Program-made: the position numbers and the translations under genes
Notes under the pieces: model-generated
Databases searched by the model: none
The model's input: the letters and a program-made list of their open reading frames with translations, nothing else
What the model was told of the DNA's origin: nothing
In this document: in pieces, positions 25,990 through 33,690 of the stretch
How the letters are laid out: each line of letters starts with the position of its first letter
Numbering within the stretch: position 1 is the stretch's first letter
DNA from: Aliivibrio_A kagoshimensis
GTDB taxonomy: Bacteria; Pseudomonadota; Gammaproteobacteria; Enterobacterales; Vibrionaceae
DNA length: 42,056 nucleotides
NCBI RefSeq assembly: GCF_050337105.1
Contig: NZ_JAKJSQ010000039.1
Coordinates: 1-42,056 of the forward strand
Reading direction: 5' to 3'

Positions 25990-27243
25990 TTAAATAAATC
26001 GTGAAATGGAGTAAGGTTCTAAATCAATCTTAGTTGGCTGTTCCTGTTGCAATGACAAGATAAGATCAGCGGTAAACGCGGCTTGTGTCAGGCCTAAATG
26101 CTGATGCCCAAAAGCCATGAGAACTCGTCCATCACATGTGGAATCAATCACAGGCAGTGAGTCTGGCAGTGACGGTCTTGGTCCCATCCACCCTTCCCCT
26201 CTCTCTTGCGATAAGTCAGGAATAAGTGCACTTGCATGTTGATGCAGCATCGTTGAGCGGTGTTGGTTTTCTACTGCATCCACATTGGCGTATTCCACTG
26301 TACCCGCCAAACGTAATCCTCCATTCATAGGCGTCATGATGAACTTTCTTTCCGCAGAACTGACCGCCATTGATAACGACTTAATGGGATTAGGTATCAT
26401 GAGATGGTAGCCGCGCTCTGCCTGTAAAGGGGCGTTTATATTAGTCACACGTTTGGCTAACTTGGCGGACCACACACCCGCGGACAACACTACCTTGTCA
26501 CTACTGATAGCATTATTTTCAGCGGTGATCACTTCACACCCTGAGTCGGACACCTTGAGGTCATCCACTTTGTCAATAATAATCTCTCCGCCAATATCCT
26601 CATAAGCCTTTGATATAGCAAGACACAAATCAAATGGCTCTATAGTGTGGCCGGTTTTAGGAAAGAGAATCGCATGCTTAACCTGGTCGCTTAAGTTCGG
26701 TTCTTTTCGGCGAGCGGCATTGCCATCAAGCACCACGGCATCAACGCCATTCAGTAGAAGTTCGTCCAAAACAGAGCGGTAATTGTTAAACGCCATGTCC
26801 GTTTCAAATACTAACATTGACCCTTCATCTTTCAGCATGTGCAGTTGCCCGATCTCTGTCAGTAACTGATGCCACGCCTCTATAGAGTGCTTATTAAGTT
26901 CGATCAGTGCAGTGGTCGCTTTGCGAAATTGTTTCGGTCTGGCATTAAATAAAAAACGCAACATCCAAGGAATGGTTTGCAAAATATCCCGCCAACGAAT
27001 CGACACTGGGCTTTGTGGGTCAAATAGCATTTTAGGCAACTGAGGAATTAACGCCGGTGATGAAAGTGGGAAAATTTGCTCTGTGGCAAAGTGACCTGCG
27101 TTACCTTTCGAGCAACCTTGTGCAACTCCTTTACTATCTATAAGACGAGTTTTCAGTCCACTCTTTTGTAAGCGGTATGCGCAACATAAACCGACAATAC
27201 CACCACCAATAACTATCACATCTGATTCTGCATCTCTATTCAT
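25990..27243 (-). CDS. FAD-dependent D-amino-acid (cis-4-hydroxy-D-proline) dehydrogenase, DadA-like
   Basis: A 417-residue membrane-associated or cytoplasmic flavoprotein of the DAO family. The dinucleotide motif is DVIVIGGGIVGLCCAYRLQ (about 8-26), followed by KGNAGHFATEQIFPLSSP as in DadA-type enzymes. The C-terminal FAD contact is GHQHLGLTQAAFTADLI. In this cluster it should oxidise cis-4-hydroxy-D-proline to 1-pyrroline-4-hydroxy-2-carboxylate. DadA for D-alanine is the alternative, made unlikely by context. I use MNRDAESD at 27243, directly before the FAD motif; the frame extends to 27297. The ribosome site (GGGCG) is weak. It is divergent from the epimerase gene. Confidence 0.9.
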   Translation of the reverse strand: MNRDAESDVIVIGGGIVGLCCAYRLQKSGLKTRLIDSKGVAQGCSKGNAGHFATEQIFPLSSPALIPQLPKMLFDPQSPVSIRWRDILQTIPWMLRFLFNARPKQFRKATTALIELNKHSIEAWHQLLTEIGQLHMLKDEGSMLVFETDMAFNNYRSVLDELLLNGVDAVVLDGNAARRKEPNLSDQVKHAILFPKTGHTIEPFDLCLAISKAYEDIGGEIIIDKVDDLKVSDSGCEVITAENNAISSDKVVLSAGVWSAKLAKRVTNINAPLQAERGYHLMIPNPIKSLSMAVSSAERKFIMTPMNGGLRLAGTVEYANVDAVENQHRSTMLHQHASALIPDLSQERGEGWMGPRPSLPDSLPVIDSTCDGRVLMAFGHQHLGLTQAAFTADLILSLQQEQPTKIDLEPYSISRFI

Positions 27244-27263
27244 CACATTTCGCCCAAAATAAG

Positions 27264-27292
27264 ATTGTATAAAATATACTATGGGGTATATT
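27264..27292. promoter_or_regulatory. Overlapping GTATA/TATAC inverted repeats between dehydrogenase and epimerase
   Basis: AATATAC (27273-27279) and GTATATT (27286-27292) are perfect 7-base inverted repeats with a 6-base spacer. GTATA (27267-27271) also pairs with TATAC (27275-27279) across 3 bases. They lie in the middle of the 98-base divergent gap, where one regulator could control both directions. Confidence 0.5.
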
Positions 27293-27341
27293 AACATTAT
27301 TATTACATTTTAAAAGATGCGATTTTAAGGAGGAATAAAAA

Positions 27342-28343
27342 ATGAGAAAGGGAACGTTTTTTTGTATTGATGCTCACACTTGCGGCAATCCTGTTCGATT
27401 AGTTGCTGGCGGATACCCGCCACTGATCGGTAATACCATGAGTGAGAAGCGACAACATTTTTTAAAAGAGTTTGATTGGATAAGACAAGCGCTCATGTTT
27501 GAACCTCGAGGTCACTCTATGATGTCCGGCTCGATGGTATTGCCCCCTTGTTCGAGTAATGCCGATGCCTCTATCCTGTTTATTGAAACCAGCGGCTGCT
27601 TGCCAATGTGTGGTCATGGCACCATAGGTACTGTCACCTCGGCCATCGAAAACGCCATTATTACGCCAAAAGTTCCCGGTGAACTTATTCTTGATGTCCC
27701 CGCGGGCCAAATCAAAATCGAGTATCAACAAGTTAATGGCAAAGTTGAATCCGTGAGAATTTACAATATCTCCTCTTATTTAGCTCACACCGATGTGGTG
27801 GTTAATGTACCGACACTGGGTGAGTTAGTGGTGGATGTCTCTTATGGAGGAAACTTCTACGCCATTGTTGATCCTCAGAAGAATTACCAAGGGTTAGAAC
27901 ATTTCAGTGCCGATCAGATCCTACAGTTAAGCCCAATAGTTCGCCAAGCGGTAGACCGCGCCGTTGAATGTATCCATCCAGAAGACCCTACCGTGAATGG
28001 CGTCAGCCATGTGTTATGGACAGGTGAACCAACCCAGCCAGAAGCGGTCGCCCGTAACGCCGTTTTTTATGGTGATCGCGCCATCGATAGATCCCCATGT
28101 GGTACCGGTACCAGTGCTCGAATGGCGCAATGGTATGCCAAAGGAAAACTGCAAGTCGGTGACGATTTTGTTCATGAAAGCATCATTGGCAGCATGTTTA
28201 AAGGTCGAGTGGAATCCACCGCACAAGTGGGCCGTTATGAAGGGATTAACCCAAGTGTAGAGGGCTGGGCAAAAGTGTTTGGTCACAACACCATTTGGGT
28301 AGATGAAGATGACCCGTATGCATTTGGTTTTGAAGTGAAGTAG
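27342..28343 (+). CDS. 4-Hydroxyproline 2-epimerase (proline racemase family)
   Basis: Cofactor-independent epimerase that interconverts trans-4-hydroxy-L-proline and cis-4-hydroxy-D-proline. The two catalytic cysteines are both present: Cys90 in PMCGHGTIG and Cys253 in SPCGTGTSA, which excludes the dehydratase branch where one is replaced by Thr. It starts with the family sequence DAHTCGNPVRLVAGG (10-24). At 333 residues it has the usual length. A very strong AAGGAGG precedes the ATG. It is divergent from the dehydrogenase and 48 bases before the semialdehyde dehydrogenase, with which it is likely co-transcribed. First step of the catabolic route. Confidence 0.95.
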   Translation: MRKGTFFCIDAHTCGNPVRLVAGGYPPLIGNTMSEKRQHFLKEFDWIRQALMFEPRGHSMMSGSMVLPPCSSNADASILFIETSGCLPMCGHGTIGTVTSAIENAIITPKVPGELILDVPAGQIKIEYQQVNGKVESVRIYNISSYLAHTDVVVNVPTLGELVVDVSYGGNFYAIVDPQKNYQGLEHFSADQILQLSPIVRQAVDRAVECIHPEDPTVNGVSHVLWTGEPTQPEAVARNAVFYGDRAIDRSPCGTGTSARMAQWYAKGKLQVGDDFVHESIIGSMFKGRVESTAQVGRYEGINPSVEGWAKVFGHNTIWVDEDDPYAFGFEVK

Positions 28344-28391
28344 ATACAGTAACAAATAACTCATACATGAATTTGGACGTAAGGAATAACC

Positions 28392-29975
28392 ATGTCAACC
28401 TCGACAACTCAAGCAAGCCCAGTAAATACAGCTTCTACGAATGTTTTTCAAGCCGTTAACCCGGTAGATGGATCTAAGCTTACTGGCGACTTTAGGCAAG
28501 ACTCGCTGCTGCAAATTAATCACGCAGCTCAAGGTGCTCAAGATTGCTTTTTAGAGTATAAATCAACCAACAGTCAGCAGCGCGCTACCTTTTTACAGAC
28601 GATTGCACAGCAACTCGAAGAGAACAGAGCTGAAATCGTTAGTCGCGCCATGCTTGAGTCTGGATTACCTGAAATGCGCCTTAATGGCGAACTGGGCCGT
28701 ACGATTGGTCAACTCAACTTGTTCGCAAATAACCTATTAAGTGAAGGATGGCAGCAAGCGGTGATCGACACGGCGGATCCCGATCGCCAGCCGCTACCAA
28801 AACCTGATATTCGTTCTCACAATATTGCCATTGGCCCCGTTGCCGTATTCGGTGCATCGAATTTCCCTCTGGCGTTCTCTACCGCCGGTGGTGACACTGT
28901 TTCAGCATTAGCCGCTGGCTGTCCGGTCGTCATGAAAAGTCACCCTGCTCATCCAGGAACCAGTGAACGTGTAGAACGCTGCATCAAAAATGCACTTTCT
29001 ATGTGTCAACTTCCTGAAGGTGTGTTCTCTCTACTGCAAGGGACTTCAAATGAACTTGGTAGTGAGTTGGTTCGTCATCCGAACATTAAAGCCGTCGGTT
29101 TTACTGGTTCAACAATAGTCGGTCGTCTATTAATGGACATAGCGAGCTCTCGTCCAGAGCCTATTCCATTCTATGGCGAGCTAGGTTCAGCGAACCCTGT
29201 CTACCTTCTTAAAAACCAACTGGAAAACTCAGCCACTCAATTGGCTGAACAGTTTGTACAATCAATGACAATGGGTGCAGGTCAATTCTGTACCAAACCA
29301 GGCTTGATCATCGCAGTCGAAGGCGAGGCATTAAACCTATTTATTAAACAGGCTCAAACACAGCTTGCTGCTCAGCAATCACACACGCTTCTGACTCAAG
29401 GCATTAAGCAGAGTTACATCGCTTTATGTAAAGAGAGGGAGTTGGAGCCAAACTTAACCAAAATCACCGCCGACTCTGACGATAACAGCGTGATGGCCAA
29501 GTTATATCAAGTCTCTGCTCAAGATTGGCTAAATAATCCCGCTCTGGAAGATGAGATTTTCGGGCCACAAGCACTCGTTATTACCTGTGAAGATAATGAA
29601 CAATTAGAGATCATCAGCAAGAAGTTAAGTGGCCACTTAACCGCAACGATCCATTGCAGTGAAGAGGATCACTACCAAGCTGAACGCTTAACCAGTATTT
29701 TAAGTGATAAAGTTGGACGCGTACTACTCAATGGTTGGCCAACGGGCGTTGAAGTATGTCACAGCATGGTACACGGTGGTACTTATCCATCAGCCACAAT
29801 GAGCTGTAGCACATCAGTCGGTTCTGGCGCAATTTATCGCTGGTTACGTCCAGTCTCATATCAAAACTTCCCGCAAGCACTGCTTCCTGAAGTGCTGAGA
29901 GATCGAAACTCAAAAGGGACTTGGAGACAGATTAATGGTGAGATGAGCCAGCAATCGGTTCAATTTATTAACTAG
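28392..29975 (+). CDS. 2,5-Dioxovalerate (2-oxoglutarate semialdehyde) dehydrogenase
   Basis: NAD(P)-dependent aldehyde dehydrogenase that makes 2-oxoglutarate from its semialdehyde, the final step of hydroxyproline breakdown (also used in sugar-acid pathways). The 527-residue length fits this subgroup. Catalytic Cys300 (GAGQFCTKPG), general base Glu263 (YGELGSANP), Asn157 (FGASNFPLAFS) and the FTGS nucleotide contact are present. The tail ends with WLRPVSYQNFPQALLP, characteristic of these enzymes. TAAGGA is 7 bases upstream of the ATG. A terminator follows, so it ends the epimerase operon. Confidence 0.95.
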   Translation: MSTSTTQASPVNTASTNVFQAVNPVDGSKLTGDFRQDSLLQINHAAQGAQDCFLEYKSTNSQQRATFLQTIAQQLEENRAEIVSRAMLESGLPEMRLNGELGRTIGQLNLFANNLLSEGWQQAVIDTADPDRQPLPKPDIRSHNIAIGPVAVFGASNFPLAFSTAGGDTVSALAAGCPVVMKSHPAHPGTSERVERCIKNALSMCQLPEGVFSLLQGTSNELGSELVRHPNIKAVGFTGSTIVGRLLMDIASSRPEPIPFYGELGSANPVYLLKNQLENSATQLAEQFVQSMTMGAGQFCTKPGLIIAVEGEALNLFIKQAQTQLAAQQSHTLLTQGIKQSYIALCKERELEPNLTKITADSDDNSVMAKLYQVSAQDWLNNPALEDEIFGPQALVITCEDNEQLEIISKKLSGHLTATIHCSEEDHYQAERLTSILSDKVGRVLLNGWPTGVEVCHSMVHGGTYPSATMSCSTSVGSGAIYRWLRPVSYQNFPQALLPEVLRDRNSKGTWRQINGEMSQQSVQFIN

Positions 29976-30013
29976 TTGTTAGCTATGAAAACTAATGATT
30001 AGCTGAGAAACAG

Positions 30014-30041
30014 TGAGCTGAAGAGATTCAGCTCATTTTTT
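30014..30041 (+). terminator. Terminator of the epimerase-dehydrogenase operon
   Basis: TGAGCTGAA (30014-30022) and TTCAGCTCA (30027-30035) form a 9-bp perfect stem with a GAGA tetraloop, then six T (30036-30041). It overlaps the stop codon of the convergent acetyltransferase gene. Confidence 0.85.
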
Positions 30042-30489
30042 ATAAGCTCAGAAAATAGCTAAAATAGTCACTCTGTTTTTCATATCCCAATGACTCATAC
30101 AATCCTTGTGCCTTGTCATTTGTCACCGCTGTCTCTAGAGCCAATCCTTTTGCTTTGGTTTCAGCCGCATGTTCTTTTGCTCGCTCCATCAACACTCTTC
30201 CTACTCCTAACCCTCTTGCAGATTCAGCCACAAATAGATCATTAAGCACCCAGATAGACTGCATAGATACCGAAGAGAATGACGGATATAATTGAGTAAA
30301 CCCCAGCATTACGCCCTTCTCATCTTTAGCGAAAAAAACCACCGACTGTTGTAGGCTGATCCGCTCTGCAATAAACTGTTTGGCTAAATTAAGTTGGTCA
30401 TCACAACCATAAAACAGTCGATATTGATTAAACAACTCCGACACTTGGTCAATATCTTGGTTGGTCGCTCTCTCTATGATAATCCCCAT
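30040..30489 (-). CDS. GNAT-family N-acetyltransferase
   Basis: A 149-residue acetyl-CoA-dependent acetyltransferase. Motif A is DLFVAESARGLGVGRVLMERAKEHA (about 80-104), with the R/Q-x-x-G-x-G/A acetyl-CoA loop seen as RGLGVG; motif B is NDKAQGLYESLGYEKQSDYFSY. The acceptor is not known. I choose ATG at 30489 (MGIIIERATN) because GGAAGGG precedes it closely; the longer frame from 30525 has no such site. It follows the YjeH-like exporter gene by 39 bases on the same strand, which fits a shared transcript. Confidence 0.9.
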   Translation of the reverse strand: MGIIIERATNQDIDQVSELFNQYRLFYGCDDQLNLAKQFIAERISLQQSVVFFAKDEKGVMLGFTQLYPSFSSVSMQSIWVLNDLFVAESARGLGVGRVLMERAKEHAAETKAKGLALETAVTNDKAQGLYESLGYEKQSDYFSYFLSL

Positions 30490-30528
30490 CAATCCCTTCC
30501 TCTGTTTCATCCAGTTTTTAGTCATAGT

Positions 30529-31791
30529 CTATTGGCACTCTGCCGCCAGTGCTCTTCTGTCTAACACACTCTGTTGCCACCAAATAAACGGGGCAATAAC
30601 AGAGAATAGAATGATAGAAAAGATCATATCCCAACCTATGGAATAGGCTAACAACATGCAGAATAGACAACTTATAAAAATGAGGGGAAGGTAGCGTTTG
30701 TTTAACAATTTAATCGCCGACAGCATTGCAGCCAAATAGATAAAAACAAAGACCCCATTATTCCAATTGATTAACTCTTCAAGATCTTGACCACTAAAAA
30801 AGGTGAAAATTAATACAATCGACATTCCAATCAACTGAGCGTTGAGTGCTCGAACAGGCACGTTATGGCGATTACGTGTACTAAAATAACGCGGTAGCAC
30901 ACCTTCAGAGCTGAATGACCACATCAATCGAGCCGCACTGGCGGTATACACATTCACTGTGGCAACACCCGCAGAGATGCCTAAAATTCCGATAACCTCC
31001 GCACCGTAACCCCCTAATAAGCGATCAAATACCTCGACCATGGCCAAAGGGGCGTCGGTTGGCACTAATAACAGCAGTAAAGTACACGCAAGATAGATCA
31101 TACCGACTACTGTGACACCAATTAACATCGCAGGGATCATATCTCTATCAGGACGTTTAAAATCATTGGCTAAGTGGGTGATAGCCTCTACGCCTAAAAA
31201 GCTCCAAAACGCGATACCGACAGCGCGAAAAACTGCACTTTCATGGCTTATCTCTTCAAACGACAAAGAGGATAAACTCCCGCTATTAATGCCCACCGCA
31301 CCAAACAGTACCAACACAATCGCAACGATGGCCATGGTGAGTGCAAACTGCAACTTAGCAGATACCTGTATGCCTTTAATATTTAGAATAAAAATTAATG
31401 CAATCAGTCCCAATTCTACAGACAGTTCTTTTATGCCTGTCATCGGCACTAATTCATTAATAAATTGAAAGGTAATAATGATCGCAACAGGAGCACCGAA
31501 CGGTATCACCAATAAAAAACTCAACCCTATGGTCCTTCCTATGATTCGTCCAAAGGCTTTCTCGACAAAATAAGCAGGGCCTCCTGCATGAGGAAATACA
31601 CTGGCCAGTCGTCCAAACACAAATGTTACTGGAATGATTGCCAACGTCAGTATCGCCCATGCAAACAGAGCACCACTGCCCGAACTGGCGATGGTCATTT
31701 GGGGTAAAATAAAGACACCGGTCCCCAGTAGTGTTGTGGCAATTAGACCAGCGCCCTGCCAGCGTCCGATCGTTCCTTGATGGTTATTCAT
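30529..31791 (-). CDS. YjeH-like amino-acid exporter (APC superfamily)
   Basis: A 420-residue integral membrane protein with about twelve hydrophobic segments. It begins with the APC motif GLIATTLLGTGVFILPQ. HAGGPAYFVEKAFG and FWSFLGVEAITHLANDFKRPDRD are the stretches shared with E. coli YjeH (418 residues), an exporter of methionine and branched-chain amino acids. I start at MNNHQGTIG (31791); the frame extends to 31839. The divergent gene encodes an Lrp-type regulator, the typical partner of amino-acid exporters, so leucine- or methionine-responsive control is likely. The cargo is inferred from family. Confidence 0.9.
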   Translation of the reverse strand: MNNHQGTIGRWQGAGLIATTLLGTGVFILPQMTIASSGSGALFAWAILTLAIIPVTFVFGRLASVFPHAGGPAYFVEKAFGRIIGRTIGLSFLLVIPFGAPVAIIITFQFINELVPMTGIKELSVELGLIALIFILNIKGIQVSAKLQFALTMAIVAIVLVLFGAVGINSGSLSSLSFEEISHESAVFRAVGIAFWSFLGVEAITHLANDFKRPDRDMIPAMLIGVTVVGMIYLACTLLLLLVPTDAPLAMVEVFDRLLGGYGAEVIGILGISAGVATVNVYTASAARLMWSFSSEGVLPRYFSTRNRHNVPVRALNAQLIGMSIVLIFTFFSGQDLEELINWNNGVFVFIYLAAMLSAIKLLNKRYLPLIFISCLFCMLLAYSIGWDMIFSIILFSVIAPFIWWQQSVLDRRALAAECQ

Positions 31792-31930
31792 TGGCTTCTT
31801 GTTCGTTATTAATGATAAAGTCATTATATGCACAAACACGGTGACAAAGTGACGGCAATATCCAACAATAGTTCTGCCAAGCCAACAAAATAACGGAATT
31901 TCAACATAACGCTATGCATAAGGGAGCAGT

Positions 31931-32359
31931 GTGGATAAATTCGATAAAGCGATTATCAACGAGTTGCGTAAAAATGCGCGTCAAAGTATCTCTCACATTT
32001 CAGAGGCCGTTAACTTATCTCGATCATCGGTATCGGAAAGGATAAAAAAACTTGAAAACACGGATGTGATCAAAGGCTATCAAGTATTGCTGAGTGAATC
32101 TCAAAAAGAGGGGGTATCGGCCTACTTTGAAATCAAACACAAATGTTCGCGTTGCTCAGATGTGATCCCACTCTTTCAAGACATTCCTGAAGTCATCACA
32201 TGCCGTGGTATTACTGGAGATATGGATCTGGTGGTTTTTGTAAAAGCGGAAACAATGAGCCGCATTCATGAAATTCGCGAGTTTATTGATATGCAGGGAG
32301 ACATCGAGAAAATCCGTACCAATGTCGTTATGAGTGAGTGGATAAATAATGGAGGCTAA
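31931..32359 (+). CDS. Lrp/AsnC-family transcriptional regulator
   Basis: A 142-residue feast/famine regulator. Helix-turn-helix at residues 3-50 (FDKAIINELRKNARQS, then ISEAVNLSRSSVSERIKKLE) and a C-terminal RAM ligand domain (about 65-140, with GDMDLVVFVKAE). Start codon is GTG at 31931, with AGGGAG 4 bases upstream. It is divergent from the YjeH-like exporter, which it probably regulates in response to an amino acid. Confidence 0.93.
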   Translation: MDKFDKAIINELRKNARQSISHISEAVNLSRSSVSERIKKLENTDVIKGYQVLLSESQKEGVSAYFEIKHKCSRCSDVIPLFQDIPEVITCRGITGDMDLVVFVKAETMSRIHEIREFIDMQGDIEKIRTNVVMSEWINNGG

Positions 32360-32382
32360 CCTTCAACCTCCACACAAACTCT

Positions 32383-33003
32383 CTACAGCTGCTTCTGATA
32401 GACATCCTCTGACTCATCAGTAGCAGTAAAACCAATATTCAATAGATACTCTTTGTGATTCTCTGTCTTCGCTTTTGCCTTTAACGTCTTAACGCCACGC
32501 TGTTTAATCTCTTCTGGATGCGACACAAAATAGTAGTTGGCTAATTTAAAATCTCTATACTGAGGGGTGACAAAATCCAGCAGCACAGACAGTTCCCCTT
32601 TTGCATTTATATTGCCCGCGAGCACACCCGCAATGCTATTATTTCTCAACATATAAAAGGCGGTATTGGCATTTTTAAGCTCATCTGCGGTGGTTTGCAA
32701 CTCAATTTCACTCTGATTGGTTGAGATAAAATGTTGAAAATACTCTGTATGTACTGGAGCGACAACCAATTTAAACTGCTCTTGGGTTGAATAGAGTTTC
32801 CATAAGTAATAAATATTGATCCCGGCAATACCTAAGTTCATCAGCATGGTCGGATAAGAGTCAATAAAGTACGCAAAAGCAGCAAACGCAAGGCAACCAA
32901 TTAAGTTGATTGTCCTTAGCTTGATAATTGACGTCATCGTCAAAGAGACAAGAACAATTAATGATGCCAGATAACCAAACCACTCAACCCAATCAAAATT
33001 CAT
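32383..33003 (-). CDS. YgjV-like inner membrane protein with soluble C-terminal domain
   Basis: A 206-residue protein of unknown function. The N-terminus (residues about 5-72) has three hydrophobic segments, with GYLASLIVLVSLTMTSIIKLRTINLIG typical of the YgjV/Imp family. Residues about 90-206 are soluble and show a pattern reminiscent of a GNAT domain (FYMLRNNSIAGVLAGNI, then LLDFVTPQYRDFKLANYYF) but lack the glycine-rich acetyl-CoA loop. E. coli YgjV is membrane only, so the added domain is notable. It converges on the Lrp gene 23 bases away. Confidence 0.75.
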   Translation of the reverse strand: MNFDWVEWFGYLASLIVLVSLTMTSIIKLRTINLIGCLAFAAFAYFIDSYPTMLMNLGIAGINIYYLWKLYSTQEQFKLVVAPVHTEYFQHFISTNQSEIELQTTADELKNANTAFYMLRNNSIAGVLAGNINAKGELSVLLDFVTPQYRDFKLANYYFVSHPEEIKQRGVKTLKAKAKTENHKEYLLNIGFTATDESEDVYQKQL

Positions 33004-33065
33004 CGCATTACCCTTCTATAAACCAACGGAAGTAACTTATTAGCAACATACACCATTCAATCTTA

Positions 33066-33092
33066 ACACTTTTTTAGGGGGACACACACTTT
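33066..33092. repeat. Dispersed motif copy 1 (GGGACACACACTTT core)
   Basis: A T-run, a G-run and then GGGACACACACTTT (core 33079-33092). The same 14-base core preceded by a T-run stands at 38102-38115. Both copies are in gaps between genes. Confidence 0.6.
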
Positions 33093-33277
33093 AGGTTAAT
33101 GATAAAAGCGATAATTAACGAATTGGTTGCCGTGACATTTAGAAATAACCGTGTTTTATGTAGGCCGAGTGAATGTCCGGAAATGGCACAGAATTACCGT
33201 CTTTAGCAACTAAATCTCTACTACGTTCTGCCTCTGATAGTGATAGAATCTCCGCATCAGAATTATCGAGAAACTCT

Positions 33278-33619
33278 ATGTTTATCCATCATGTTAACGA
33301 CATCGACTGGCTGGTGATTACCGGTTTTGAAGAACTGAAAACTCTATTTATCGAGGAAGCCGGTGCGATCCCTTCTTGCTTCTCTACCGCCAGCGAATTG
33401 AGCCTGATTGATCAAGCCAAGCGCACTTATGGATATTTGCCTACACTCAACGGCGTAATAACTGATACTGGGATATTTCAAAGCCAAGATAACGAAGAAG
33501 ATTTGAACCCACAGCTTGCCTGTCTAGTTGAAGGGCGTGGTCGGGTGTTTTTATATGGTCATGGCGGCTTTGTGGCTTTTGTGGATGACGAGCACACCTT
33601 TATTACCCGAATCGACTGA
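33278..33619 (+). CDS. Hypothetical protein
   Basis: A small soluble protein that I do not recognise, 113 residues from the ATG at 33278 (MFIHHVNDID); GAG lies about 8 bases upstream. The frame opens at 33173, which would add 35 serine-rich residues of low-complexity character and an acceptable but weak ribosome site; either start is possible. The sequence is acidic, with a hydrophobic C-terminus (GRVFLYGHGGFVAFVDDEHTF) suggesting beta strands. No signal peptide or known motif. It converges on nnr with a hairpin between them. Confidence 0.6.
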   Translation: MFIHHVNDIDWLVITGFEELKTLFIEEAGAIPSCFSTASELSLIDQAKRTYGYLPTLNGVITDTGIFQSQDNEEDLNPQLACLVEGRGRVFLYGHGGFVAFVDDEHTFITRID

Positions 33620-33644
33620 AAAGATATTCAATAAGTTGAAATTG

Positions 33645-33689
33645 ACATTCCTAGCAAGAAATAGGGCACAACTTGCTTAGGAAAAATGT
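33645..33689. terminator. Possible bidirectional terminator between the hypothetical gene and nnr
   Basis: ACATTCCTAGCAAG (33645-33658) pairs with CTTGC, a bulged T, TAGG and AATGT (33672-33689) across a 13-base loop. There is no long T-tract, but it sits between two convergent genes, where a shared terminator is expected. Confidence 0.4.
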
Positions 33690-33690
33690 A

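Noticed and set aside
27462..28364. Long frames antisense to the hydroxyproline epimerase
   Set aside because: They are shadows of a gene with both catalytic cysteines and a full family match; no start signals of their own.
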